From NCBI GenBank assembly GCA_016712375.1, contig JADJRE010000001.1, positions 62,001-126,000 on the forward strand: a stretch of 64,000 bases of DNA, given 5' to 3'. The notes below the pieces were generated by a model. That model was given only the letters and a program-made list of their open reading frames with translations. It had not been told where the DNA came from and did no database searches. Source of the DNA: Rhodospirillales bacterium (GTDB lineage: Bacteria; Pseudomonadota; Alphaproteobacteria; Rhodospirillales; Defluviicoccaceae). This document shows positions 38,069 through 46,778 of this stretch, piece after piece (the stretch's first letter is position 1; each line of letters begins with the position of its first letter). Made by a program: the position numbers and the translations under genes.

Positions 38069-38298
38069 GCCGGCCGATGCGGACCTGTCGGCGTCGGCGA
38101 CGCCGCTGCGGCAGAACCGGTCACTTGGCGGAGCTGCTGCTGTTCATAGGCCTCGATGTCCTCAAGGCGGTAGGCGATACGGCCGCCGAGCTTCAGGAAC
38201 TTCGGGCCCTGTCCGAGCCAGCGCCAGCGCTCCAGCGTCTTGGGCGAGATGCCCCAACGCTCGGCCAGCTGTTTCTGATTGAGGTGCCGCGTGGACAT
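38020..38298 (-). CDS. Small helix-turn-helix protein (excisionase/AlpA-like)
   Basis: 92 residues; the first 55 (LNQKQLAERWGISPKTLERW and KFLKLGGRIAYRLEDIEAYE) form a MerR/excisionase-type winged helix. Such proteins act as excision factors or small regulators in integrated elements. Last gene of the minus-strand cassette headed by the XRE regulator, about 100 bases after the 317-residue protein. The C-terminal tail is Pro/Ala rich. Confidence 0.85.
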   Translation of the reverse strand: MSTRHLNQKQLAERWGISPKTLERWRWLGQGPKFLKLGGRIAYRLEDIEAYEQQQLRQVTGSAAAASPTPTGPHRPAWPEQPARRFGRSVHA

Positions 38299-38399
38299 TG
38301 CCGTCTGCTCCAGCCGTGTCGAAATCGTGCTGGCAGAGAACCACGAGGGAACGGAGGAGATCGAACCGGAGAAACGGAAGAATTGACGGAGGAGTTCGG

Positions 38400-39353
38400 C
38401 TACAGCTCGAACCAGCAGAAGCCCTGCTCCTGGCGCAGATGGCGGTGCAGCGTCGGCCAGTTGGGACTGCCCTTGAACGCCTTGGCGAGCGTGTCCGCGG
38501 AGGACTTGGCATTTTCCAAGACATTCGCGGCACGAAGGCGCTTGCCGTTCCGGAACGCTTCGACAAGCTGTCTGACGATCGATTGCTGAACGGCACCGCG
38601 GATTTGGAGAATGTCGCCGTGGATGGTGAGCGTGACGCCGTCGGGGGACAGATCGAGCGCCGGCGTCCCCATCGTGTCGGCGTTTCGTCCGAGGAACAGC
38701 CCCTTGATCAAGGCCACGTCGAGATGAAAATCCGTTGCATCCGACGTCAGGCTTTCGACTACCGACATCCGACGATGCGCACCTGGAACGTCTGACCCCT
38801 CCGGGGCGTGGCGCGTGGTGGTCAGCAACACGCCACCGCTCCGGCCAGTTCGACGGCCGAGCGCCGCCATCAGCGCAAAGCGGACGTCATCAGCGTAGAG
38901 ACGCCGCGCAAACAGCAGCGGCGCCTTGCGCTTCAAGGAAATGCGGATATCGCCAAGGTCCCAGGCGTGATCAGAGATGAGTTCGGTGGGTTTGCCGGCG
39001 TTTTCGAGCGCGAGTTCAACGGTGAGCCAGGCCAGCCACCAGCCGGTGTCCAGCCGATAGACCTTCAACTCCTCGGGATCGGGCGCCACCCCGCCATCGG
39101 CGGCATCAAAGTACGCATATCGCTCGACGTCTGGTGCCCAGCTCAGACAGAGCGTCGATATTCCGTTATCGTCAGCGATCTGGATGGAGTGGGACGCCGA
39201 CACCGGCGGGAGGCTGCTGTTGGCTTTGAGTTCCGTACCGATGTCCGGATGGGGACCCTCCAACGCGGTTCCGGCAATGGCGGGCCGGGGCTGCTCCAGA
39301 AGCGCCAGAAGGAATTCACCGGTCTTTCGGGACAGCACCCGTGTCGCCGTCAC
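38400..39353 (-). CDS. Hypothetical protein with C-terminal winged-helix-like region
   Basis: 317 residues; I do not recognise the family. It has an N-terminal region with several acidic beta-like stretches and a central FARRLYADDVRFALMAALG helix. The end (IVRQLVEAFRNGKRLRAANV then FKGSPNWPTLHRHL) has the spacing of a helical, possibly winged-helix, domain. GTG start at 39353 is 4 bases after the stop of the preceding gene, so the two are coupled. Cytoplasmic; no signal peptide. Confidence 0.7.
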   Translation of the reverse strand: MTATRVLSRKTGEFLLALLEQPRPAIAGTALEGPHPDIGTELKANSSLPPVSASHSIQIADDNGISTLCLSWAPDVERYAYFDAADGGVAPDPEELKVYRLDTGWWLAWLTVELALENAGKPTELISDHAWDLGDIRISLKRKAPLLFARRLYADDVRFALMAALGRRTGRSGGVLLTTTRHAPEGSDVPGAHRRMSVVESLTSDATDFHLDVALIKGLFLGRNADTMGTPALDLSPDGVTLTIHGDILQIRGAVQQSIVRQLVEAFRNGKRLRAANVLENAKSSADTLAKAFKGSPNWPTLHRHLRQEQGFCWFEL

Positions 39354-39356
39354 CGC

Positions 39357-39886
39357 TCATCGCCCGCGGTAGATGCCCCAGTCGCGAAGATAGCGATCGA
39401 GGATGAGACGCTCCTGCGCCGTCTTGCCGCGAAGATTGCACTTGTTCACGCTGGTAATCGTCACCGACACCTTCTTGCCCGTCCGTTGCCCGGGTAGCGC
39501 TGAAACCGCACGTCAATCCGTGCGCACATCGGACGCAAGGATGAGAGCAGCGGATTTCGCGCCCCGTCCTGCGCGGCCAACGCCTCATGAAGCGTGGTTC
39601 CGTTGTCCTCGAAGGGGATCTGGAACTGCTGGGTCAAGCCGTTGTCCCAGTTCGATAGCATGATCATGGTGAGTTTGACGCGGGCGATGCTGTCGCCCGG
39701 ATCGACAGCGAGGACATGCTGCGGATCGAGCAATGGCGTCAGGTCGAACCGCCGCCGCGGCAACCGCTCGGCAGGAATGGCAACGCCGAGCTTGGTTTCG
39801 GCAAAGGCTTTTGCGAGACGCTCGCGGAGTTTCTTGACGCTGCCGATGACCTCGATCGTGCCAGCCTGTCCCGGCTCATCGGTCAT
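39357..39886 (-). CDS. Hypothetical protein (frameshifted)
   Basis: About 176 residues after one G is restored near 39491 (CCCGGG to CCCGGGG), which connects RFQRYPG to GKKVSVTITSVNKCNLRGKT and the end RDWGIYRGR. No known family recognised. ATG overlaps the stop of the upstream short gene and the stop lies just before the next GTG start, so it is the middle gene of a tightly coupled cassette. Confidence 0.7.
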
Positions 39887-40063
39887 CGCCGAGACGCGAT
39901 CAGGCTGCGCAGGTCGTCGGTATCGACTGGGAGCCGTACCTCGCCGCGGCGTCGGCGAAGAAAGCCGCCGAGCACCGCCTCACACTCCCGATCAAGCTCG
40001 CCGTTCTCGAAATACGGCCGTCGCGGGAACCGCCCCGACGGATCCGGGTACCATCTTGACCAT
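39883..40063 (-). CDS. Short protein resembling the N-terminus of ImmA/IrrE-type proteins
   Basis: Minus-strand frame reading RWYPDPSGRFPRRPYFENGE, ECEAVLGGFLRRRRGEVRLP and TDDLRSLIASRR followed by a stop. This is how ImmA/IrrE metallopeptidase partners of XRE regulators begin, but the peptidase domain with HExxH is absent. An ATG at 40061-40063 needs one base removed to join the frame. It lies between the XRE gene and the next coupled gene. It may be a truncated or small partner protein. Confidence 0.55.
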
Positions 40064-40183
40064 GCCCCCAGTTCCCCCCGGATGGTGGTAGTTACGACCT
40101 TAAGCCTAGGAGATCCCGTGCTTCTCCTCAGCGTAAGAATGACTCCCGGTCAGCAGGGCTGCCACCGCGGCCCTTCCAGGCCC

Positions 40184-40525
40184 CTAGTTCCGCTCGGTGA
40201 TCGTTCTGCGGAAGTGTGCAAAGCTCTCGACGACCTGATCGCGCCTGTCCCGCTCGCCCGCCTTCTCGCGGATCTCCTGCGGGATTTTGCCAGCCAGCAC
40301 GAACATGTAGCCCTCGTCCTCGCCCAGCACCTGCGCAAACTGTCGGATCAGATGGTCCGACATCGGGCTTCGGCGGTCGTGCTCGATATCGTTAAGATAT
40401 TGCGGTGAAATGGATCTCTCGTCCTCCTCCTTGTGAATCAGCGCCGCCAGATCCTTCTGACTCAATCCCTTCGCCTTGCGTGCGACAACGATCGCGCGTC
40501 CGAACGTCATCGGCCGCTTCATCAT
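40184..40525 (-). CDS. XRE-family transcriptional regulator
   Basis: 113 residues with a full helix-turn-helix domain (FGRAIVVARKAKGLSQKDLA, SPQYLNDIEHDRRSPMSDHL) and a C-terminal helical tail. Head of a minus-strand cassette of small genes (40.5 to 38.0 kb), and so probably its regulator, as phage-type or toxin-antitoxin XRE proteins are. Confidence 0.92.
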   Translation of the reverse strand: MMKRPMTFGRAIVVARKAKGLSQKDLAALIHKEEDERSISPQYLNDIEHDRRSPMSDHLIRQFAQVLGEDEGYMFVLAGKIPQEIREKAGERDRRDQVVESFAHFRRTITERN

Positions 40526-40729
40526 GCCAATATCCCCTCGCCTCGGCCCCGGAGTTCTACGTTGTTTCGCTGATTGACGTACGGCATGGGGCCGCCCGTC
40601 AAGCCCCCTTATTCAAGATGACCGCAATGTGCGAAGGCGGTTCGATCGCCGACCTTGGAGCAGTGTGTACGCTTGCCCGGGCGGCTTGATCTGCGCGCCA
40701 CCTGCGGCTCGGTGGTACCGATGCCGTGG

Positions 40730-40985
40730 CAGCGGCTTTTCGTAGGTCTCTGGGCGTCGGCCCGTGGAAGCGGAGAATAGCGAGCGGACTGGTGGATGCA
40801 ACAATCCGCGGCGCTGATGAGCGGAATCCCCGCGGTTCGTCAGCGACCACATAAGCCAGTCCCAGCTTTTCCAGGGTACCCAGCGTACGGGCCAGGTAGT
40901 CGTCGGTCCACCCCAGCTGGCGACGCGGAGGTCTACGGCCAGCAGATAATGTGGCTCCTGCGAGGCGGATACGGGATATGTAGAA
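40730..40985 (-). pseudogene. DUF72 protein, internal fragment
   Basis: Reads HYLLAVDLRVASW, then after a frame change TDDYLARTLGTLEKLGLAYV then VADEPRGFRSSAPRI, SPLAILRFHG and, after another, RRPETYEK. The order matches the middle of DUF72 proteins. N- and C-terminal parts are missing and two frame shifts are present, so it is a relic. 40526-40729 holds nothing further. Confidence 0.72.
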
Positions 40986-41003
40986 ATCTGCGGATTGGGT
41001 TCT

Positions 41004-41651
41004 TCAGCGCATGTGCTCAACCGCCTCGTTGGTCGACCATACGGCATGCGCCAGAAACTGGTAATTGATTACAGCCGCTTGATAGCCGTCGCCCCATATC
41101 GGATGCCGGGGTCCGGCGGTTGCGTCTTTGACCACGGCAACCTCGAATCCCTGCTCGATAAGCTCGCGCAGATGCGCCTCGACGCACATGTTCGCCAACA
41201 TGCCGCCGAGGATAATCTTGCTGATCCCCCGCTTGCGCAATTGCAGGACAAGATCGTTGGTCTGCGGCCCGAACACCTTGTGCGGACTGACAATAATCGT
41301 CTTGCCGTCATCGATATACTGCTTGAAACGGTCCAGCCAATCCGCGCCCGAGCTTGGGAAACCCGTCAAAGTCAGCGGTCCACTCCGAGCAAACGTATGC
41401 GTCTTGAATTCATCGGTTTCGAGTGGTCCGTTCATCTTCCAGCCGGAATCCGTCGGGTAGAAGTAATGGGGCGAAATGAAGACTTCGTATCCGCCCGCTT
41501 TGGCGGCTTCGAAAATCCGTTCCATGTTCTCGACGGTGTGATTTTCGGTCACGCTTTCACCGACCGCTCCCCAGTTCGCCCCGTTCTCGCTCAACACGTC
41601 GTTTTGTGGATCGATAAACACGACTGCGGTGTCGGCGTTTCGGATATTCAT
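41004..41651 (-). CDS. Isochorismatase-family cysteine hydrolase
   Basis: 215 residues with the isochorismatase-like triad: Asp in VVFIDPQND, Lys in SPHKVFG, and Cys in MLANMCVEAHLRELIE, followed by VAVVKDATAGP. The family hydrolyses C-N bonds in amides, carbamoyl and related compounds, or vinyl ethers. In this cluster it may act on the amide product of the nitrile hydratase. It is last in the LysR-headed group, 141 bases after the DUF302 gene. Confidence 0.88.
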   Translation of the reverse strand: MNIRNADTAVVFIDPQNDVLSENGANWGAVGESVTENHTVENMERIFEAAKAGGYEVFISPHYFYPTDSGWKMNGPLETDEFKTHTFARSGPLTLTGFPSSGADWLDRFKQYIDDGKTIIVSPHKVFGPQTNDLVLQLRKRGISKIILGGMLANMCVEAHLRELIEQGFEVAVVKDATAGPRHPIWGDGYQAAVINYQFLAHAVWSTNEAVEHMR

Positions 41652-41791
41652 GGTGTGGTGCCCTTTATGCCATTCCGACGCTGCGCGTCATGTCGATCGC
41701 GCCGAGCGGGTGTTTCTATTCAAGCGAGAGAGTCCGTCCCGGTTACGGGTCCAACCGTGTCGAGCCCCCTCCCGCAGCGCCGCAGCGGGGA

Positions 41792-42211
41792 TCACGACGT
41801 CGTTCCCACACTGGGAGCGGTCGCTTCCCTGGCGACCGCGGCCAGAGCCTCCGTCATGGCGCCGAGAGTCCGCTCGGCACCGGAAGTGGCGCCGTGACGT
41901 CTCGCGAGCCAAACCGGATCGTCATAGGCAAGCCACGCCTTGCCCCTGTCGTCTTCCCAGACCAGCGCCTTGAGGGGCAGATCGATCCCGATCGTCTGCG
42001 CCGCTTGCATCAGCGGCGTGCCAGCCCGCGGATTGCCGAAGATCAGCACTTCGGTCGGCCGCAGCGCCATGCCGACGTTCGCCGCAGCGGCGGCGTGATC
42101 GATTCGGGCCAGAATGGTCATGCCCCGCTTCGTCACCGCGGCCACCAACCGCTCCGCCGTCACTTTGGAACCGTGGCTGCTTGGGCAGATCGTGAGTCCG
42201 TCGGGTATCAT
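41792..42211 (-). CDS. DUF302 domain protein
   Basis: 139 residues: TAERLVAAVTKRGMTILARI, DHAAAAANVGMALRPTEVLI, FGNPRAGTPLMQA and LPLKALVWED, the full DUF302 sequence. The family is a TT1751-like alpha/beta fold of unknown function. Its ATG overlaps the stop of the upstream hydratase subunit (ATGA), so it is co-translated with it. Confidence 0.9.
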   Translation of the reverse strand: MIPDGLTICPSSHGSKVTAERLVAAVTKRGMTILARIDHAAAAANVGMALRPTEVLIFGNPRAGTPLMQAAQTIGIDLPLKALVWEDDRGKAWLAYDDPVWLARRHGATSGAERTLGAMTEALAAVAREATAPSVGTTS

Positions 42212-42564
42212 GGACGCCCCGCGGGCTCGTCATTCACCCCGGCCGGCCACCTCGCCTGCACCTCATCCATCTTGCGCGCAAGCTCGCCGGGAGTCAGGAT
42301 CCCCTTACGGAACAGAATGTTGGCAAAGGCCACGATCCAGCGCTCGTAGTAGGTTAGCTTGCCGATCATCTCGGCGCCGAGGGCCTCGACTCCACACCGC
42401 TTCTCCTCGGTGTTTATAATTTTGTGAAAGTCGAGAACGTCGGCGAGCGCGTGGCAGCACTTCTCCCAGGGCGCGAGTTCATGATCGACGCGCTGGATGG
42501 GGCCGGCCGGCAGCCCGCCTATGTCGTTCGGCAGGCGCGTCACAAGGGACTCCGTCTCGCTCAT
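42208..42564 (-). CDS. Nitrile hydratase beta-subunit N-terminal half (or thiocyanate hydrolase alpha-type)
   Basis: 118 residues matching the NHase beta N-terminal domain: LPNDIGGLPAGPIQ, ELAPWEKCCHALADVL, KLTYYERWIVAFANIL and ILTPGELARKMDEV. In standard NHase this is fused to the SH3-like C-terminal domain; here the C-terminal domain is a separate gene at 43224-43571. Thiocyanate hydrolase has the same three-subunit arrangement. Overlaps the stop of the alpha-type gene by ATGA. Confidence 0.88.
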   Translation of the reverse strand: MSETESLVTRLPNDIGGLPAGPIQRVDHELAPWEKCCHALADVLDFHKIINTEEKRCGVEALGAEMIGKLTYYERWIVAFANILFRKGILTPGELARKMDEVQARWPAGVNDEPAGRP

Positions 42565-43220
42565 AATCCGGTCCTCCCCGTGCCGATCGCGGCCAGAGCG
42601 ACACCGATCATCGTGTCGCGGGTCACGAGGGCGGCGAGCTGTTGTTCGCTGTAATCTTCCGTACCCTCCGGTCGCCGCGGCAGCACGAGGTATCGGACCA
42701 TCGCCGTCGAGTCGCTAACGCGGACCTCGACTTCATCGGGAATAACGGTGCCGAACTCCGCCAAGACAGACCGCGGCTCGGAGACCGCGCGTGCCCGGTA
42801 GGGCTTGAGCTTGTACCAGTCCGGCGGAAGCCCTAGCACGGGCCGCGGGTAGCAGGAGCAGAGCGTGCAAACGATGAGGTTGTGCACCTTCTCGGTATTC
42901 TCGAGCACGATGAGCGACGTATCATCGTAGAAGCTTATGCCAAGTTCTTCGCACGCCGAACGTCCGTTGGCGAGCAACCGGGCACGAAAATCCGGATCGG
43001 CCCAGGCGCGCGCCACGACCTTCGCGCCGAGCGCAGGCGTGCGCGAGTCCAGGACCTCGATCTGGCGGCGGATCTCGTCCGCACCGATCAGTCGCTTCTC
43101 GATGAGGAGCTCGCGAACCGCCGTCTCCATGATTTCGAAGTAGCCGAGGCGCTCTGACTCGCTGATTTCGGGGTGAGCGTGCTCATGCGTCCCGTCGTGA
43201 CCGTGCTGTCGCCGCCTCAT
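42561..43220 (-). CDS. Cobalt-type nitrile hydratase alpha subunit (or thiocyanate hydrolase gamma-type)
   Basis: 219 residues with the metal site VCTLCSCYPRP; Cys118, Cys121 and Cys123 with Thr119 indicate the Co(III) type. The next residues PR (Arg126) differ from the PW seen in many nitrile hydratases and would sit where thiocyanate hydrolase gamma has an Arg, which leaves open which enzyme it is. The rest (PPDWYKLKPYRARAVSEPR then AEFGTVIPDEVEVRV) is normal. A His-rich start (RRRQHGHDGTHEHAH) may bind metal. Confidence 0.9.
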   Translation of the reverse strand: MRRRQHGHDGTHEHAHPEISESERLGYFEIMETAVRELLIEKRLIGADEIRRQIEVLDSRTPALGAKVVARAWADPDFRARLLANGRSACEELGISFYDDTSLIVLENTEKVHNLIVCTLCSCYPRPVLGLPPDWYKLKPYRARAVSEPRSVLAEFGTVIPDEVEVRVSDSTAMVRYLVLPRRPEGTEDYSEQQLAALVTRDTMIGVALAAIGTGRTGL

Positions 43221-43223
43221 CGG

Positions 43224-43571
43224 TCAGATCCTTTCAAGCCAGGTCTCGCAGACCTCGACACGCAATCCACCCCGGTGGGAGCCTTGATAGTCGGACCAGA
43301 TCTCAGTCATCGGGATCGCGATCCGGTAGTAGTGGAGCTTGATCCCCGCGTTGCGGCCGTAACCCTCCTCTTCATTGTCGATGCCGGCCGGCTCGACGAC
43401 GGCCTCTACCATCCCTCTCTTGCCGCGCAGGTAGATTGGCACCCGATAGTGCCCGACGGGGTATCGGGTGAGGATCCGAACGGGGTCGCCCGGGCGAAAG
43501 ACCGGTACTTCACCCCACGCCAGCACGATGCCGACCTGGCCGTCGGGGGCCTCGCGAGAGCTGTCATGCAT
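43224..43571 (-). CDS. Nitrile hydratase beta-subunit C-terminal half (SH3-like)
   Basis: 115 residues: VFRPGDPVRILTRYPVGHYR, VPIYLRGKRGMVEAVVEP and LHYYRIAIPMTEIWSDYQG match the C-terminal SH3-like barrel of NHase beta, which closes the active site. It starts the hydratase operon; 3 bases separate it from the alpha-type gene. The stand-alone form, together with the N-terminal half at 42208-42564, makes this a three-subunit enzyme. Confidence 0.88.
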   Translation of the reverse strand: MHDSSREAPDGQVGIVLAWGEVPVFRPGDPVRILTRYPVGHYRVPIYLRGKRGMVEAVVEPAGIDNEEEGYGRNAGIKLHYYRIAIPMTEIWSDYQGSHRGGLRVEVCETWLERI

Positions 43572-43655
43572 GGCTTAGCTCCTTCGTCCATGATCGCGGT
43601 GGGCAGGTTTACGCCCGGAAAGGTTGCCAGACGGCTGACCCACCATGGGCGTGCA

Positions 43656-44269
43656 TCAAGGGCCCTCATTCAGCTCGCAAGAGGCCGCTCCCGGGAGAAA
43701 GGGGGCAAGCATATGAGCGATCTCGGCTTCGGTGAAACGCGGCGTGATATGCTGCGGGCAGTTCCAGTCGAAGGCTTCGACTGTGATCAGCACGGCGCGT
43801 TCGGTCTGCGCCGGGTAGTCCGCCAGGGCAGCTTCGCCACCAACGCCGGATCATCAAAGGCGTCGGTCGCCGCGAGGCGTCCAAACATCTTAAGACGACG
43901 ACGATTGGCATAATCCATCAAGAACAGCGACACGCGGTCGTTCCTGGCCACATTGCCGGTGGTGATGTACTGCCGGTTGCCGCGAAAGTCGGCGTACCCG
44001 AGCGTGCGCTCATCGAGCACGCGCAGGAAACCGGGCGGGCCGCCACGGAACTGCACATAGGGCCAGCCAGTCTCGGAGACGGAAGCGATGTAGAAGCTGT
44101 CCCGCTCAGCGATGAAGGCGGTTTCCTGATCGGTCAGGCGGTCGTTCGCGGTCGGGCCATCGGGATCAAGGCTCCCGTCCAGCCGGGCGTACTGCTTTGC
44201 GCTGCCGTATTTCGCGCGCGCGGCTTTCACCGACGGGGTCGAGGCGATTTCCAGATATTTGTGCCGCAT
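43656..44269 (-). CDS. Pyridoxamine 5'-phosphate oxidase-family flavoprotein (frameshifted)
   Basis: Split-barrel flavin-binding protein. Start MRHKYLEIASTPSVKAARA at 44269 has GGAGGA upstream. Blocks AERDSFYIASVSETGWPYVQ, FRGGPPGFLRVLDERTLGYA, GNRQYITTGNVARNDRVSLF and RRRLKMFGRL are present. Near 43830 one G is missing; with it, the protein continues as ADYPAQTERAVLITVEAFDW, CPQHITPRFTEAEI and stops at 43656. Restored length about 204 residues, normal. Substrate unknown; it lies between the hydratase operon and two hydrolases. Confidence 0.88.
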
Positions 44270-44333
44270 CGTGTCCTCCGCGAGGAAAACGGAGCCAGCG
44301 AGACAAACCGGCTCCGTCATCGGTTGTCCCCTA

Positions 44334-45251
44334 TCAAACTGGGTGCTTCCTCTTCAGGTTTCGCTCGAGGAAATCGCGGATCAGCGGGATCATTTCGTCG
44401 GCCTTGTCTTCCAAGGCGAAGTGGCCGGTGTCGAGGAGGTGCAACTCGGCGTCCGGCAGGTCCCGCTTGTAAGGGTGCGCTCCTTCTGCGGGGAAGATCT
44501 TGTCGTTCTTGCCCCAGACGATCAGCGTCGGTGGCCGGTGCTCGCGGAAGTAGGCCTGGACCGACGGATAGAGCGGCAGGTTGGTGCGATAGTCGTAGAA
44601 GATATCCATCTGGATGTCCGCGTTACCCGGTCGGTCGAGCAGGGCCTGATCGTGGATCCAGTTGTCCGGTGAGATACGGCTGAGATCGGCGACGCCGTCG
44701 GTGTAGTGAAATTTTGTAATCTCAGGAGGGACTAGAGAATACAGAGCCTGGCGGTGGGCCTGAGAATCATCGGCCCAGTAGGCCTTGATTGGGTCCCAGA
44801 ACTCTCTCAGGCCTTCGTCGTAGGCATTGCCGTTCTGCACGATGAGGCCGGTGATTTGCTCTGGATGCTTCAGCGCCAATCGCCAGCCGACGGGTGCGCC
44901 ATAATCCATGACATACATGGCATAGCGGGTGGCACCGAGTTGGGTTAGCAGGCCGTCCACCAGTTCGGCAAAGCGGTCGAACGTGTAGGCGAACGTGCTG
45001 CGATCCGGCATGGCGCTCTGCCCAAAGCCCGGATAATCCGGGGCGATCACATGATAGCGGTCCGCCAGGGCAGGGATCAGGTTACGGAACATGTGTGACG
45101 ACGTGGGAAACCCGTGCAACAGCAGCACGGTCGGCGCGTCAGCGGGGCCGGCCTCGCGGAAAAAGATCTCCACGCCGTCGATGCTGGTGGTGCGGTGATG
45201 GCTGACGGGCGCGACGGGTGTAGTCGCAGGGCGGTCGAGAGTGGTCGTCAC
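44334..45251 (-). CDS. Alpha/beta hydrolase, Asp-nucleophile (dehalogenase/epoxide hydrolase type)
   Basis: 305 residues. Oxyanion motif LLHGFPTSSHMFRNLIPAL, nucleophile elbow VMDYGAPVGWRLAL with Asp in place of Ser, and the catalytic His in LDTGHFALEDKADE. This is the haloalkane dehalogenase/epoxide hydrolase class, though the substrate cannot be told from this. The GTG start at 45251 shares a base with the TAG stop of the gene before, so translation is coupled. Confidence 0.9.
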   Translation of the reverse strand: MTTTLDRPATTPVAPVSHHRTTSIDGVEIFFREAGPADAPTVLLLHGFPTSSHMFRNLIPALADRYHVIAPDYPGFGQSAMPDRSTFAYTFDRFAELVDGLLTQLGATRYAMYVMDYGAPVGWRLALKHPEQITGLIVQNGNAYDEGLREFWDPIKAYWADDSQAHRQALYSLVPPEITKFHYTDGVADLSRISPDNWIHDQALLDRPGNADIQMDIFYDYRTNLPLYPSVQAYFREHRPPTLIVWGKNDKIFPAEGAHPYKRDLPDAELHLLDTGHFALEDKADEMIPLIRDFLERNLKRKHPV

Positions 45252-46108
45252 TAGACTCCTCCTATCTGGGACGTGGCCATTTTGCTTTCGCCTTGAATGA
45301 AATTGAACAAGTCCTCGTTCACCCTGTCCTTCAGTGTCGTGCACATGCCGTGCGGGGCGCCTTCGTAGACCTTGAGGATGGCGTTCCTGATCAACTTCGA
45401 GGACAGCAGGGCGGAAGCGCCGATGGGAACGATTTGGTCATCGTCGCCGTGCAGAACCAACGTCGGCACATCAAACGCCTTGAGATCCTCCGAGAGGTCG
45501 GTCTCGGAAAATGCCTGGATGCAGAAATATGCCGCAGGGAATCCGGCCATCATTCCCTGGAGCCAAAATGACTCGCGTACGCCCTCGGATATCTTGGCGC
45601 CAGGCCGGTTGTAGCCGTAGAACGGCAGACTGAGGTCCTTCCAGAACTGCGAGCGATCGGCGAGGACGGCTGCGCGAAGCTGGTCGAAGGTCTCAATGGG
45701 CGTGCCACGAGGATTGCTGGCTGTCTTCACCATCAGCGGCGGGATCGCGCCGATGAGCACCACCTTAGCCACGCGCTTGGTGCCGTGCCGACCGATGTAC
45801 CGGGCGACTTCGCCGCCGCCGGTGGAATGGCCGATGTGGATGGCGTCGGTGAGGTCGAGCGTTTCGACCAATGCCGCGAGGTCGTCCGCATAAGTGTCGA
45901 GATCGTTGCCGTTCCAAGGTTGGCTGGACCGCCCATGGCCACGGCGGTCATGGGCGATGCAGCGATAGCCGCGCGAGGCCAGGAAGAACATCTGGTCTTC
46001 AAACGCGTCGGCGCTGAGCGGCCAGCCATGGCTGAACACAACGGGCTGACCCTTCCCCCAATCCTTGTAATAGATTTCGGTCCCATCTCCGGTGGTGATC
46101 ATCGTCAT
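45251..46108 (-). CDS. Alpha/beta hydrolase, non-haem chloroperoxidase type
   Basis: 285 residues. VFSHGWPLSADAFEDQM (oxyanion), DRRGHGRSSQPW, nucleophile elbow IGHSTGGGEVARYIGRHG with Ser, and a C-terminal catalytic region with YEGAPHGM. This is the cofactor-free haloperoxidase/esterase group. The ATG at 46108 is preferred; the open frame continues to 46219 without similarity. It sits 163 bases downstream of the DUF6130 gene. Confidence 0.92.
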   Translation of the reverse strand: MTMITTGDGTEIYYKDWGKGQPVVFSHGWPLSADAFEDQMFFLASRGYRCIAHDRRGHGRSSQPWNGNDLDTYADDLAALVETLDLTDAIHIGHSTGGGEVARYIGRHGTKRVAKVVLIGAIPPLMVKTASNPRGTPIETFDQLRAAVLADRSQFWKDLSLPFYGYNRPGAKISEGVRESFWLQGMMAGFPAAYFCIQAFSETDLSEDLKAFDVPTLVLHGDDDQIVPIGASALLSSKLIRNAILKVYEGAPHGMCTTLKDRVNEDLFNFIQGESKMATSQIGGV

Positions 46109-46271
46109 CGCGCGATACTCCCTGTCGACGGCGCCGTTTGAGGTGAGCCGACCTGATGCGCGGCGTATCGCAACCGGCGGAGAACGAAGAACTGCTGGGA
46201 AACGGATGCTTTCGGCCATCCGCCGGCTCGGCCGAAACGCGGGATGGACGAGGCGCAGGCTTTGCTGCCGC

Positions 46272-46778
46272 TCACGGCTTGTCCGTTCGAGGATCTGTTG
46301 CCGAGACCGCTTTCTCGGGGATTGCGAACGCCACGATCTCGCGGGTGAGAACCCTGTGGGTGGGATCGGCCAGCTCGATCAGCACCTTGTGCGGGCCGGC
46401 CGGCAGGCCGACGAGGATGATCGTCTCGCCGCTGGCGTCCACGAAATGCCAGGGCGCGTCGTCGACGGAGATGTGGATATGGCCGACGCGCGGCGACACC
46501 TGCAGCGCGCCCGCTCCGAACACCGGCAGGAAACGCATGTTCTCCGTTCGATACTGAATGAAGACGCGTCCCGCGGCGAGCGGCCCGGGCAGCGGCGGGT
46601 CGACGATCAGCCTGGGTGGCGGCTCGTTTTCGATCGCGATCAGCGGAGAAGGTCCGCGGACGTCACGAGCGGTCTGCGCGGACGCACCGCCGCTCAGTGA
46701 GGCGGCGGCTATGGCAAGAAGCCCCCTCGCCAAGAGGGGCGTGAGAGCGTGCCGAGATTGCGATTGTCGGCGCATCAC
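46272..46778 (-). CDS. Secreted DUF6130-like protein
   Basis: 168 residues with a signal peptide (LLARGLLAIAAASLSGGASA) and a conserved core (FIQYRTENMRFLPVFGAGAL, GHIHISVDDAPWHFVDASGE, GLPAGPHKVLIELAD). It resembles a small beta-sandwich family annotated as DUF6130. Its ATG overlaps the stop of the NTF2-like gene. Function unknown. Confidence 0.8.
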   Translation of the reverse strand: MMRRQSQSRHALTPLLARGLLAIAAASLSGGASAQTARDVRGPSPLIAIENEPPPRLIVDPPLPGPLAAGRVFIQYRTENMRFLPVFGAGALQVSPRVGHIHISVDDAPWHFVDASGETIILVGLPAGPHKVLIELADPTHRVLTREIVAFAIPEKAVSATDPRTDKP

